A DNA stretch of 64,000 bases, from assembly GCA_963772555.1 (NCBI GenBank), contig CAVYXQ010000029.1:112685-176684 (forward strand), written 5' to 3'. Every line of letters starts with the position of its first letter. The first letter of the stretch is position 1. Source of the stretch: Roseiarcus sp963772555. GTDB lineage: Bacteria; Pseudomonadota; Alphaproteobacteria; Rhizobiales; Beijerinckiaceae. The notes under the pieces are model-generated. The model saw nothing but the letters and a program-made list of their open reading frames with translations. It was not told the DNA's origin and made no database searches. Of the stretch, positions 35,829 through 44,414 are shown in pieces. A program made the translations under genes and the position numbers.

Positions 35829-37523
35829 ATGGCGCGAACCGTTGCGGATATGCTGGTTGGAACGCTCGAGCAGATCGGCGTCAGGCATGTCTTCGGTCTT
35901 ATCGGCGATTCTCTGAACCCGCTCGCCGACGCCATACGACGCAGCCGCATCGATTGGATCGGCGTCCGCCACGAGGAGGGGGCGGCGCTGGCCGCCGCCG
36001 GTCAGGCGAAACTCACCGGGCGCCTCGCCGTCTGCGCCGGTACGACCGGTCCCGGCAGCACGCATCTGGTGGCCGGCCTCTATGAAGCCGCGCGCGACCA
36101 CGCGCCGGTCCTCGCGCTGTCGGGCGACATGCCGCGCAAGCTCCGCGGCATCGACTACATCCAGTCGACCGAGCCTGATCTCTTGTTTCGCGACGTCTCG
36201 CTCTATACGGAGACCGTGTCCTCGCCGGCGCAGGCGCCGCGCGTCGTGCATCAGGCGATCGCCGCCGCGTATGCCGGCCACGGCGTTGCTCACTTGACAC
36301 TGCCGCAAGACGTGATCGCCGCGACCGCAGAAGGCTCGGTCCCGAGCGTCGTGACCCTGAAGCCGCCCTCCGAGCGCGTCGCGAGCGACCAGGACATCGA
36401 CGAAATCGCCGATAGGATCGATCTCGCGGACCATGTCCTGATCATGTGCGGCGCCGGCTGTCATGGCGCCGTCGATGAACTCCGCGCCCTGTCGGATCGG
36501 CTCGAAGCGCCGTTGATCCACTCTGTCAAGGGCAAGGACCTTATGCCGTACGACGATCCGCATTGGATGGGCGGCATCGGCATGATCGGCACGAGAGCGG
36601 CATATGACGCTGCGATGAACTGCGACCTCCTGCTCATGGTCGGCACCGACTACCCCTATTCGGAGTTCCTGCCCGACATGACCGTGGTCGTTCAGGTCGA
36701 CGAGCGGCCGCAAGCGCTTGGACGGCGAACCGAGACGGCGCTGGGCGTCGTTGGCTCGGCGCGGCCGACGTTGCAGCTGCTTCGCGAGCGGGTCCAAGCA
36801 AAGAGCGGCAGGCGATTTTGGGATCGCGTCGCGAGGGAGCGGCGGAAATGGGATGACATGCTGGATCGCCAAGCGGACCTTGGCCGCAGCACGGATCGCA
36901 TTCATCCGCAAGCCGTGGCGCGCATGGTCGGCGATCTCGCCGAGCGCGGCGCGGTCTTCGTACTGGACACCGGCCTCAACACGCTTTGGTCGGCCAACTG
37001 GATAAGGCAGAGCGGGTCGCAGCGGATTCTCGGTTCCTTCAACAACGCTGCGGTCGGAACGGCGCTCGGTCAAGCCAACGGCGTCCAGGCTCTGGACCGA
37101 ACGCGACAAGTGATCGCGCTATGCGGCGACGGCGGCTTCAACATGCTGATGGGCGAGTTCCTGACCGCGGCGCAGCACGAACTGCCGGTCAAAGTTGTGA
37201 TCTACAACAATTCGTGTTTCGGTTTGATCCCGCTGGAGGCGGAGGCCGCAGGGCTGCCGCGCTTCCGCGAGGGCGTCGAATTCCCCAATCCGGATTTTGT
37301 CGGGTTCGCGGTGGCCTGCGGCGGACGCGGATTCAAGGCCGAGAAGCCGAGCGAGCTCAGAGACGCGATCCGCGAAGCGCTTGCCTACGACGGACCGGCG
37401 ATCGTCGATGCGGTTGTCGCCGCCGACGAGATGCCGAACATGCCGCACCTCGACCTCTCCCTGGTTGGGCGCTTCGCGCTGGCCAAGGTCAGGGAAGCGG
37501 TTCTCGCGGTCACCGCTGGGTGA
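35829..37523 (+). CDS. Thiamine-pyrophosphate enzyme, pyruvate oxidase/dehydrogenase (PoxB)-like
   Basis: A 564-residue ThDP-dependent enzyme. The N-terminal PYR domain has IGVRHEEGAALAAAGQAKLT with the catalytic Glu, and a central FAD/DHS-like domain covers residues 190-330. The C-terminal PP domain carries the ThDP motif CGDGGFNMLMGEFLTAAQH through VVIYNNSCFG. Architecture and length fit pyruvate dehydrogenase (quinone) PoxB or acetolactate-synthase-like proteins. ATG 35829 is the natural start; the frame is open far upstream but overlaps grpE. It follows grpE by 37 bases. A role in acetate production during stress is plausible (inference). Confidence 0.86.
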   Translation: MARTVADMLVGTLEQIGVRHVFGLIGDSLNPLADAIRRSRIDWIGVRHEEGAALAAAGQAKLTGRLAVCAGTTGPGSTHLVAGLYEAARDHAPVLALSGDMPRKLRGIDYIQSTEPDLLFRDVSLYTETVSSPAQAPRVVHQAIAAAYAGHGVAHLTLPQDVIAATAEGSVPSVVTLKPPSERVASDQDIDEIADRIDLADHVLIMCGAGCHGAVDELRALSDRLEAPLIHSVKGKDLMPYDDPHWMGGIGMIGTRAAYDAAMNCDLLLMVGTDYPYSEFLPDMTVVVQVDERPQALGRRTETALGVVGSARPTLQLLRERVQAKSGRRFWDRVARERRKWDDMLDRQADLGRSTDRIHPQAVARMVGDLAERGAVFVLDTGLNTLWSANWIRQSGSQRILGSFNNAAVGTALGQANGVQALDRTRQVIALCGDGGFNMLMGEFLTAAQHELPVKVVIYNNSCFGLIPLEAEAAGLPRFREGVEFPNPDFVGFAVACGGRGFKAEKPSELRDAIREALAYDGPAIVDAVVAADEMPNMPHLDLSLVGRFALAKVREAVLAVTAG

Positions 37524-37863
37524 TGCGTCTCGGCGCTTGAGGGGCGTTGTGCGTGGATCAAAATCCCGACCGCACCCAAGGCAAATCCTCCGCGTCGCCC
37601 GCAACGCTACCGCGGCTGCGCGCGGCTCGATCAGAATGTTGAGGCTGCCAGGAATGCCCGTCCACGCGATCCGAACGAGACGTCGCCACAACATTCGCCT
37701 GGCCCTCGCAATTCGTCGAGCTTGTCGAGCGACGCCCTTTCGACATGGATCACAACGCATAGCCCTCAAGCGCGCTCACGACGCGGCAGGGCGCGCAAGT
37801 CTTTCCAAATAGAGGCACGCCGCCGAGCGTTGCGTTGCCCTTCGGGATGAAAGGAAAACGACG
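37524..37863. other. Intergenic region, no gene recognised
   Basis: The 340 bases between the PoxB-like and DJ-1/PfpI genes contain no frame with recognisable protein sequence and no clear terminator. A GGATGAAAGGAAAACGACG segment just before 37864 supplies the ribosome-binding site of the next gene. Confidence 0.5.
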
Positions 37864-38541
37864 ATGAAGATCCTGATGGTTCTCACCTCGCACGATCAGC
37901 TCGGCGATACCGGCAAGAAGACCGGCTTCTGGCTGGAGGAACTCGCCGCCCCCTATTATGTCTTCAAGGACGCGGGCGCCGAGATTGAGCTGGCCTCGCC
38001 CAAAGGCGGCCAGCCGCCGGTCGATCCGAGGAGCGCCGAGCCCAACTCCCAGACCGCCGCCACGCGCCGGTTTGAGGCCGACCCGGAGGCGAAGGCGGCG
38101 CTCGCCGCTACGCGCAAGCTGTCTGGGGTTTCCCATAAAGGCTTCGACGCCGTTTTCTATCCCGGCGGCCATGGCCCCCTCTGGGACCTGGCTGAGGATC
38201 CGGCCTCGATCGGCCTGATCCTCACCACGATCGCCGCCGGCAAGCCGGTCGTAGCCGTCTGTCACGGGCCGGCCGCACTGCGGCATGCTAAGGCCAGCGA
38301 CGGCAAGCCGCTCGTCGCGGGCAAGAAGGTCACTGGCTTTAGCAACAGCGAGGAAGAGGCCGTAGGTTTGACCAAAGTCGTGCCCTTCCTTGTCGAGGAC
38401 ATGCTGAGAGAGAACGGCGGCCTCTATTCGAAGGGCGGCATGTGGCAGCCGCACGTCGTTGCGGACGGCCTGCTCATCACCGGGCAGAACCCTGCCTCGT
38501 CGGCGCCAGCGGCTCGAGCGCTGCTCGAGAAGCTTGGTTGA
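37864..38541 (+). CDS. DJ-1/PfpI-family (type 1 glutamine amidotransferase-like) protein
   Basis: A 225-residue protein of the DJ-1/ThiJ/PfpI superfamily, in the Hsp31/HchA-like glyoxalase III branch. VFYPGGHGPLWDLAED near residue 97 contains the conserved Gly/His region. VVAVCHGPAALRHAK near residue 130 carries the nucleophile elbow Cys and His. KVTGFSNSEEEAVGLTKVVP follows. Such proteins detoxify methylglyoxal or act as chaperones. Its placement in a chaperone cluster fits protein protection. Confidence 0.9.
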   Translation: MKILMVLTSHDQLGDTGKKTGFWLEELAAPYYVFKDAGAEIELASPKGGQPPVDPRSAEPNSQTAATRRFEADPEAKAALAATRKLSGVSHKGFDAVFYPGGHGPLWDLAEDPASIGLILTTIAAGKPVVAVCHGPAALRHAKASDGKPLVAGKKVTGFSNSEEEAVGLTKVVPFLVEDMLRENGGLYSKGGMWQPHVVADGLLITGQNPASSAPAARALLEKLG

Positions 38542-38811
38542 GAAAGGCGAACGACGCGTTCGAGCATGATCGCGCCAATTCCCGATACCCACTGTCGGTC
38601 GTTACAGGATGCGACAAAGTCGTCCATTGCCGCCTCGGTCTGATCAGTCCGGCGCGCCGCCCGGGACGCCCAATCGCGATGCACATCAACCCCACAATGT
38701 GAAGGGCCACCCAAGGCACAGCGAGAATAGCAAGAAGGATATAGGTGGCCACGCTGGCGGTGGCGTGTAGCGGACGCCGAATTCGAACAGGTCCCGCGGC
38801 AGCCCGATTGA

Positions 38812-39582
38812 TCAAGATTGAGAGGCGCTGGAGTGGGCGACGCCATCCCTGCTTCGCCGACCTTTGTGAGGCGCAACAAGGCCCGTTTTCTTTTCTGCAG
38901 CGCGTCGCGGGACGGCGCGCAACTTGCGCCAGGAGAGCAGCGGCGGGGGTCGCGTCAACTCGTCGATAAGCGTCGCCAACGCGTCGCGGAGCTGGGTGAG
39001 CACCTCCACGTAGTCGACGATCGCATGTTCAGGCGTGAGCGAGGGCTCTTCTCCGCCCTGGACGTCGCTGGGGCGAAGCGTCCCGCTTACAAAGCTGGAA
39101 TCCGTGCGCGTCCCTTCCCGGCCGATCTCCTTGTCGAACTGCGCCAGCCGGTGGCTGCAGTCGTCGATGATTAGGATCAGCTCCACTGCCCGGCGACCGA
39201 GGAGGGCATGCGCCTCCCAGTTCTCGTCATGGAGCATCCGCGGCTGCACGAGCCGGAAGCTGGTGATCGCGACGGACGCTTTGCCGCTGCGAAAAGCAGC
39301 GAGTTGCGCTTCGGCGGCCGCGCAGGCGCGAACCACCTGCTCGTAGTACTCCTCGACCACCCGGGTCAGTCGGAAACGATACGCCAGAGCCCGGACTTCA
39401 TGGGCGCGCTCCTGAAGCCGCACCTGCCGAACTGCGCCAATATAAGCCAGTGCGCCGGCGGCCACTGCGCCCGCTGCTGCGGTCGCCTGGATCCAGGCGG
39501 CGTGAATTGAGGCGGCGGCGCCGATGCGCGCCGCCTCGATGGTGGCCTGAGCTTGCGGATCGGTGAAGGTTGTCGGGTCCAT
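38812..39582 (-). CDS. Hypothetical protein with one N-terminal membrane segment
   Basis: A 256-residue protein I do not recognise. The N-terminus includes a hydrophobic stretch (residues 30-50, TAAAGAVAAGALAYIGAVRQ), then a long helical, charged region (VRLQERAHEVRALAYRFRLT) compatible with a coiled coil, and a basic C-terminal tail. It resembles single-span helical proteins of alphaproteobacteria with no assigned function. It lies next to the SDH-type protease gene, on the same strand with a 55-base gap. Confidence 0.6.
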   Translation of the reverse strand: MDPTTFTDPQAQATIEAARIGAAASIHAAWIQATAAAGAVAAGALAYIGAVRQVRLQERAHEVRALAYRFRLTRVVEEYYEQVVRACAAAEAQLAAFRSGKASVAITSFRLVQPRMLHDENWEAHALLGRRAVELILIIDDCSHRLAQFDKEIGREGTRTDSSFVSGTLRPSDVQGGEEPSLTPEHAIVDYVEVLTQLRDALATLIDELTRPPPLLSWRKLRAVPRRAAEKKTGLVAPHKGRRSRDGVAHSSASQS

Positions 39583-39637
39583 CGACAGGCATTGACGGTG
39601 TCAGCGCGGGCTATGTCCCGGAGGCGGACAGGATGAT

Positions 39638-40462
39638 TCAAGCTTCCTTCTGTCGCGGCGCCGGGAGGTACTCGACGCCGCCGCCGCTTTGCGTGCGCAC
39701 GGGCTGCGGATAGAGGGACATGAGCTCGAGGACTTGGTCCGGCATGTCGGTGCGGACCGGCAGGCCGAGCTCCTTCGCTGTCGTGGCCCAGATCGGATAG
39801 TCGTGCGTCCATGTTCCTGTGGCGAGTTTTTCCGCCAGCGCTTCCGCCCGATCGGCTGGGAGCGTGCGCTGCAGCAGCTCCGCAGCTGCTTGCTTGACTT
39901 GCGCGATCGCCTTCCGCCCGATGTCCGCCCGGATCAAGGTCTGATCGTCGATCTCCGCCACCGGCTTCTGTTCGACGACCTTGATGAGCGAGGCGGCGGG
40001 CAAATCCCCGAGTTGCGGATCGATAGGACCGAGAACGGAGTGCTTGCACATGACGATCTGGTCCGCCGCGAGCGCAATGAGGGTGCCGCCGGACATCGCA
40101 TAATGGGGCACGAAGACCGTGACCTTTGATTTGTGGTCGCGAATAGCCTGCGCGATCTGAAGCGCAGCCAGCACGAGGCCGCCCGGCGTGTGCAGAACCA
40201 TGTCGAGCGGCACGTCTTCGTCCGTCATCTGGATGGCGCGCAGAACGTTCTCAGAGTCATTGATGTCGATATAGCGGGCCAATGGAAACCCAAGGAACCG
40301 CATGGTCTCCTGTCTGTGCACCAGCAGAATGACCCGGGAATTCCGGCTTCGCTCCAATTGCGCGATCTTTCGCGTCCGCATGAAGTCGATCATTTGCTGA
40401 CGCAAGACGGGTTGCAGCGCGGAAACGACGAAGAAAAGCCAGAAAAGATCAGAGATATGCAT
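39638..40462 (-). CDS. SDH-family (ClpP/crotonase-fold) membrane-anchored serine protease
   Basis: A 274-residue protein of the serine dehydrogenase proteinase family (SppA/ClpP-like fold). It begins with a membrane anchor (LFWLFFVVSALQPVLRQQ). It then has the protease core: DVPLDMVLHTPGGLVLAALQ near residue 90 and VPHYAMSGGTLIALAADQIV near residue 120, where the Ser is the likely nucleophile. VLGPIDPQLGDLP follows. ATG 40462 with CAGGAG is preferred to a longer frame. It overlaps the rhomboid gene by 14 bases, suggesting two membrane proteases made together. Confidence 0.85.
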   Translation of the reverse strand: MHISDLFWLFFVVSALQPVLRQQMIDFMRTRKIAQLERSRNSRVILLVHRQETMRFLGFPLARYIDINDSENVLRAIQMTDEDVPLDMVLHTPGGLVLAALQIAQAIRDHKSKVTVFVPHYAMSGGTLIALAADQIVMCKHSVLGPIDPQLGDLPAASLIKVVEQKPVAEIDDQTLIRADIGRKAIAQVKQAAAELLQRTLPADRAEALAEKLATGTWTHDYPIWATTAKELGLPVRTDMPDQVLELMSLYPQPVRTQSGGGVEYLPAPRQKEA

Positions 40463-41223
40463 GATCTGCTCCTGTTGCAGGAGAGCTTCGCCGACGTCCC
40501 GCTGCGTCGAACCCGTAAACCCCCTCATCGGCGTAGTATGGCCGATAGTGTTGCTCGGCTCGGACGCACAGCGGGCCGAACACCAAGCCTGTCAGGAAGC
40601 CGCCGATGTGAGCCCAATAGGCTATCCCGTCGCCCCCGGACGTCATGAACAGAGCTCCGGCTCCGTTCAAAACCTGCACGGCGAACCAAAAGCCGATGAC
40701 GACAAGAGCCGGGAGTTCAAAGAAGAACGGGAAAAACAGTACGGGAATGACAGTGACGATGCGCGCCCAGGGAAAGAGGCGCATGTAACATCCCATCACG
40801 CCTGCAATGGCCCCCGACGCGCCCAGCGCCGGCTCTGTCGAACTCGGGGTTGACGACCGCGTGGGTCACCGAGGCGAGGAACCCGCAGGCAAGATAGAAG
40901 ACGAGATAGCGGGCGGGGCCCATGCGATCCTCGACCGTTCCGCCGAACAGCCAAAGCGCCCACATGTTGAAGATCAGATGCAGCCATCCGCCGTGCAGGA
41001 ACATGTTGGTGAAGAACGGCTCCCAGTTGGAGAGCGTGTAGCCGAGGTCGAAATTCGGCGTGAAATAGAGCGCGGGGATGAGGGCAAAGCGCCTCAGAAA
41101 GGCCTCGAGCTCATCAGGACTTAGACTCCGCTCGTAAAGGAAAACCAGGCTGTTCGCCGCGATCAGCGCCCAGGTGATGAGCGGCGGACTGCGTGATGGC
41201 GCGGTATTCAGGATCGGAAACAT
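40449..41223 (-). CDS. Rhomboid-family intramembrane serine protease (one frameshift)
   Basis: About 257 residues, with at least six membrane segments. The conserved WEPFFTNMFLHGGWLHLIFN and LFGGTVEDRMGPARY lie in the first half. One extra base at 40840-40845 (GAACTC where GACTC is expected) interrupts the frame. Removing it yields ESTEPALGASGAIAGVMG with the catalytic Ser of GxSG. The catalytic His is in the second half, in YWAHIGGFLTG. Both catalytic residues are therefore present and only the sequence error separates them. The start has two hydrophilic lead segments typical of the YqgP-like class. Confidence 0.87.
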
Positions 41224-41579
41224 AGCTGCTGACGTCGGCGCGCAGGACTTTGCCCGATTGGTCGACGCAAATTCGACCGGCGCTTTTGCGCCTGTCCCGG
41301 TTCGTCAGCCGGCCGTGATGCACGCCGGCAAGGTGAGCCCATGCTTCACCCCACTGCTATCGTTCTCAGTAAGACCGGGACCTCGCCTTCTTCCGCAAGA
41401 AGGCGCCGGCGCTCAACCCGGTTGATTATGGCCTGATGAACGATCGTCGCCCTGACTTGCGTCAGTTTTTTCTCTCTTGGGGACGAACAAAGGAGGCGGA
41501 ATCTTATCCCCGTCTGCGCCCGGCCGTCATTTGTTTGCATCCTGTCGGCCGGGACGACGCCGAAGGGAAGGCCACGAGA
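41224..41579. other. Intergenic region with a 9-bp hairpin
   Basis: No coding frame is recognised in these 356 bases. A perfect inverted repeat, CGCCTTCTT and AAGAAGGCG with a CCGC loop, is at 41384-41405. It has no adjoining T run, so it is not a classic terminator. Confidence 0.5.
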
Positions 41580-43284
41580 TCATACCGTTGGCGCCGCCTT
41601 GGGCGGCGTCGCGTCCTCGGACGAGCGAGCGAGGAAGGAATGCAGTTCTGCCACCACCGCCGCTCCCTCGCCGATCGCCCCGCCAACTCGCTTGACGGAG
41701 CCCGACCGCACGTCGCCGACGGCGAAGACGCCGCGCACGCTCAACTCGAGCGGCAGCCGCCCATCCGGACGACTGTCGCCGCGAGAATCGGTCGGAACAA
41801 GACCGGCGCCCGTTTGCACAAAGCCGTTTGAGTCCAAAGTCACGCCGCAGTCGCGTAGCCAGTCGGTCGCCGGAATAGCACCGATGAAAAGGAATAAGTT
41901 GCGGATACGTCGCTCGGTTTCCTCCCCGGTCGTACGGTTCTTCCATCGGACCCGATCGAGCCAGCTGCTCGGCGAGCCGCCAAGCGCAGTGACTTCAGTG
42001 TTGAAGTGAAGCTTGATATTGTCCGTGGCCTCGATCCGCTCGATGAGATACCGCGACATGCTCTCGGCGAGGCTGGGGCCACGCACCAGCATCCAGATCG
42101 TCTTCGCGAAGCCGGACAGAAACACGGCCCCTTGTCCGGCGGAATTCCCACCGCCGACGACGACCGCTTCTTCGCTGCGGCACATGCGGGCCTCGATGGG
42201 CGAGGCCCAATACCAGATGCCGCGGCCTTCGAAATCTTTGAAATTGGCGATGTCGAGGCGCCGGTAGCGAGCGCCGGCGGCGACGATCACGGCCTTTGCC
42301 CGCACCCGGCCGCCGTCGCCGAGGCCCAGCGCGAGTGGGCGCTCACTGCAGTCGAGACTGGCGATTTCCTCCGGGATGGCGAAACCGGCGCCGAATTTCT
42401 GCGCCTGCACATAGGCTCGCCCGGCGAGTTCCTGACCTGAAATCCCGGTAGGGAAGCCGAGATAGTTCTCGATGCGGGCGCTGGCGCCGGCCTGGCCGCC
42501 GAAGGCGCGCCGGTCGAAGACAATTACCGAGAGGCCTTCGGACGCCGCGTAAACGGCGGTGGCCAGACCCGCGGGGCCAGCCCCGACGATGCCGACATCG
42601 AAGGTTCGATCCGCCGCGTCGCGGCGGACCATGCCGAGGCAGTGAGCCAGCTCGGTTTCGCTTGGATTTTTGAGCACCGACCCGTTCGGGCATACGGCAA
42701 GCGGCAGATCTCGCGGTTCGGGCGCGTAGCGCTCGATCAGCGCCTTGGCGTCCGGGTGGGTCGCAGGGTCGAGCACCTGATGGGGGTAGCCGTTGCGGGC
42801 GAGGAAGCCCTGGAGACGCACCATGTCGGAGCTCGAATTCCTCGCCGACCAGGACGGGGCCTCCGGTGCCCAGGTCGATCAGGGTCGCGCGCCGGACGAT
42901 CAGCGCGCGCATGATCTTGTCGCCCAGCTCGGTCTCGGCGATGAGCAACGTGCGCAGGCGCTCCGGCGGTATCAGAAGCGCCTCGACGTCGGTGATCGCC
43001 TCAGCGTCGACCAGCGCCGGACGTCCGGACAGATCCTCGAGCTCGGCGAGAAAGTGGCCGGCCTCCGCCTCGATGATCGGTGTCACATGGCCCAACCCGT
43101 CCCGACGCGTGACGGCGACAGAACCCGTGAGGATGACGAACATGCCGGGGCTCGGCTCGCCAGCGGAAAAGAGCCGTCCTCCGGCTCGGCGCCGGCTCAC
43201 TTCGCCAATGCGGCGCAAACGGTCGATCTCCCGTTGGGTCAGCTTGGGAAGCAACTGCTCGCGGCGGACGTCAATGATCGACAT
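41580..43284 (-). CDS. Cyclic-nucleotide-binding FAD-dependent oxidoreductase, thioredoxin reductase-like (one frameshift)
   Basis: About 567 residues in three parts. Residues 1-140 are a CAP-type cyclic nucleotide-binding domain (FSAGEPSPGMFVILTGSVAV). Residues 150-225 are a thioredoxin-like linker (LQGFLARNGYPHQVLDPATH). Residues 235-560 are a thioredoxin-reductase-like flavoprotein with FDVGIVGAGPAGLATAVYAA, AVVVGGGNSAGQGAVFLSGF and VFAVGDVRSGSVKRVGGAIG. The redox-active CxxC is not in its usual place, which reads WYWASPIEARMCRSE. One extra base at 42835-42840 (GAATTC where GATTC is expected) splits the gene. Removing it links VLVGEESSSDMVRL. Confidence 0.87.
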
Positions 43285-43661
43285 GGTGATCCTGGATGAT
43301 GCGGCGTTATCCTACGACGCAGCGAATGCGGGGCTCGCCATTCCCGCAGCTGTTCTCGGGCTCCAACCAATTAATTGTGCGCAGAGAAACATCGGCCTCG
43401 CACTGACGGCGGTCAACTTTGGAGGCTTCAAAGCAAGGCGCTGATCGAAACGCGGCGCGCGCCCGCCACAATCTGCGGAATTCGAACGTGAAGCTGGGGC
43501 GGACCGTGCAACCTCGAATAACCTCCCTTCCCTCTTTTGAAGGATGAGGCTTACAGAAGGCCCGCCAATTCCATTTAGGACCGCTGGCCGGAAAAAAAGT
43601 TTTTTAGTCTCTCCCTCCTCCAATTGTGGTATGTTCGCTCTTCAACGCGTTGGGGGTCTGA
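43285..43661. other. Intergenic region between redox and regulatory genes
   Basis: No coding frame is recognised. Near 43597 a run AAAAAAAGTTTTTT suggests a bent, AT-rich segment within 65 bases of the LuxR-like gene, likely part of its promoter. No other element is visible. Confidence 0.4.
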
Positions 43662-44410
43662 ATGCGCTCAAGCCCCGCCAAGCACGTAGTCGAATCTATC
43701 TACGACGCAGCGCACAAGCCTGACGCATGGCCGGCTGCTCTTGATGCAGTTGCGAATTTTGTCGGGGCCATCGGGGCCGCTTACATCGTCTTCGGCAAGA
43801 AGACCGGGCGCGTGGAGAGGGCGAGCTTCGTCGGTCCGAGCGCCGAGTTGAAGGCCGAGTACGTCAATCACTACGCGTCGCTCGACCCGTTTTCACCGCT
43901 TCTGCTCAGCGTCGCTGACAAAGGCTGGATGGCGTTGTCCGAGGCGATCTCCCCAGCAGAATTGCGTCGTGACGAGTGGTACCAGGACTTCATCGTCAAG
44001 GCGGGGGTCGAAGATATCATCGGCGCCCGGCTCTTCGGTGATGCGTCCAGCACTGTAGTATTTGGCGTCCACAGGGAGGCCGGAAAGGGTCCCTTCCCGC
44101 CGGCCTGCATCGCAGGCTTGACGCGCGGCCTTTGGCGATGATCCTCCTTGGCGACCCGGATGCTGTCGTCGCTGAGCCCCAGGATCTCGTCGAGTTGTTT
44201 CGTCTGTCGCCGGCCGAAAGCCGACTGGCGGCGGCGCTCATGAGGGGAAAGAAGCTTCGTGATGTTTCCACGGATTTCGGTGTCCAGGTCACCACCCTTC
44301 GCACCCAGCTGAGCGCCATCCTCAAAAAACTCAGGGCGAAGACGCAAGCCGATCTCATCAGAATCTGCTCGAATATCCCGATCAACACCAAAGCCGACCG
44401 GGACGGTTAA
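43662..44410 (+). pseudogene. LuxR-family regulator with internal deletion
   Basis: Two fragments of one LuxR-type regulator lie in different frames. Residues 1-159 hold an N-terminal sensory domain (YDAAHKPDAWPAALDAVANF, DWYQDFIVKAGVED-like region). The second frame, in register from about 44118 and ending at 44410, encodes LFRLSPAESRLAAALMRGKK and VTTLRTQLSAILKKLRAKTQ, the helix-turn-helix domain. Comparison with related regulators suggests a middle of roughly 100 residues is missing at about 44118-44143, so this is a real deletion, not only a frameshift. The HTH fragment might still be translated. Confidence 0.7.
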
Positions 44411-44414
44411 TTCC

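Noticed and set aside
38477..38815. A 112-codon minus-strand frame with one hydrophobic stretch
   Set aside because: Overlaps the 3' end of the DJ-1/PfpI gene, has no good start site and no recognisable family. The hydrophobic run alone is not enough.
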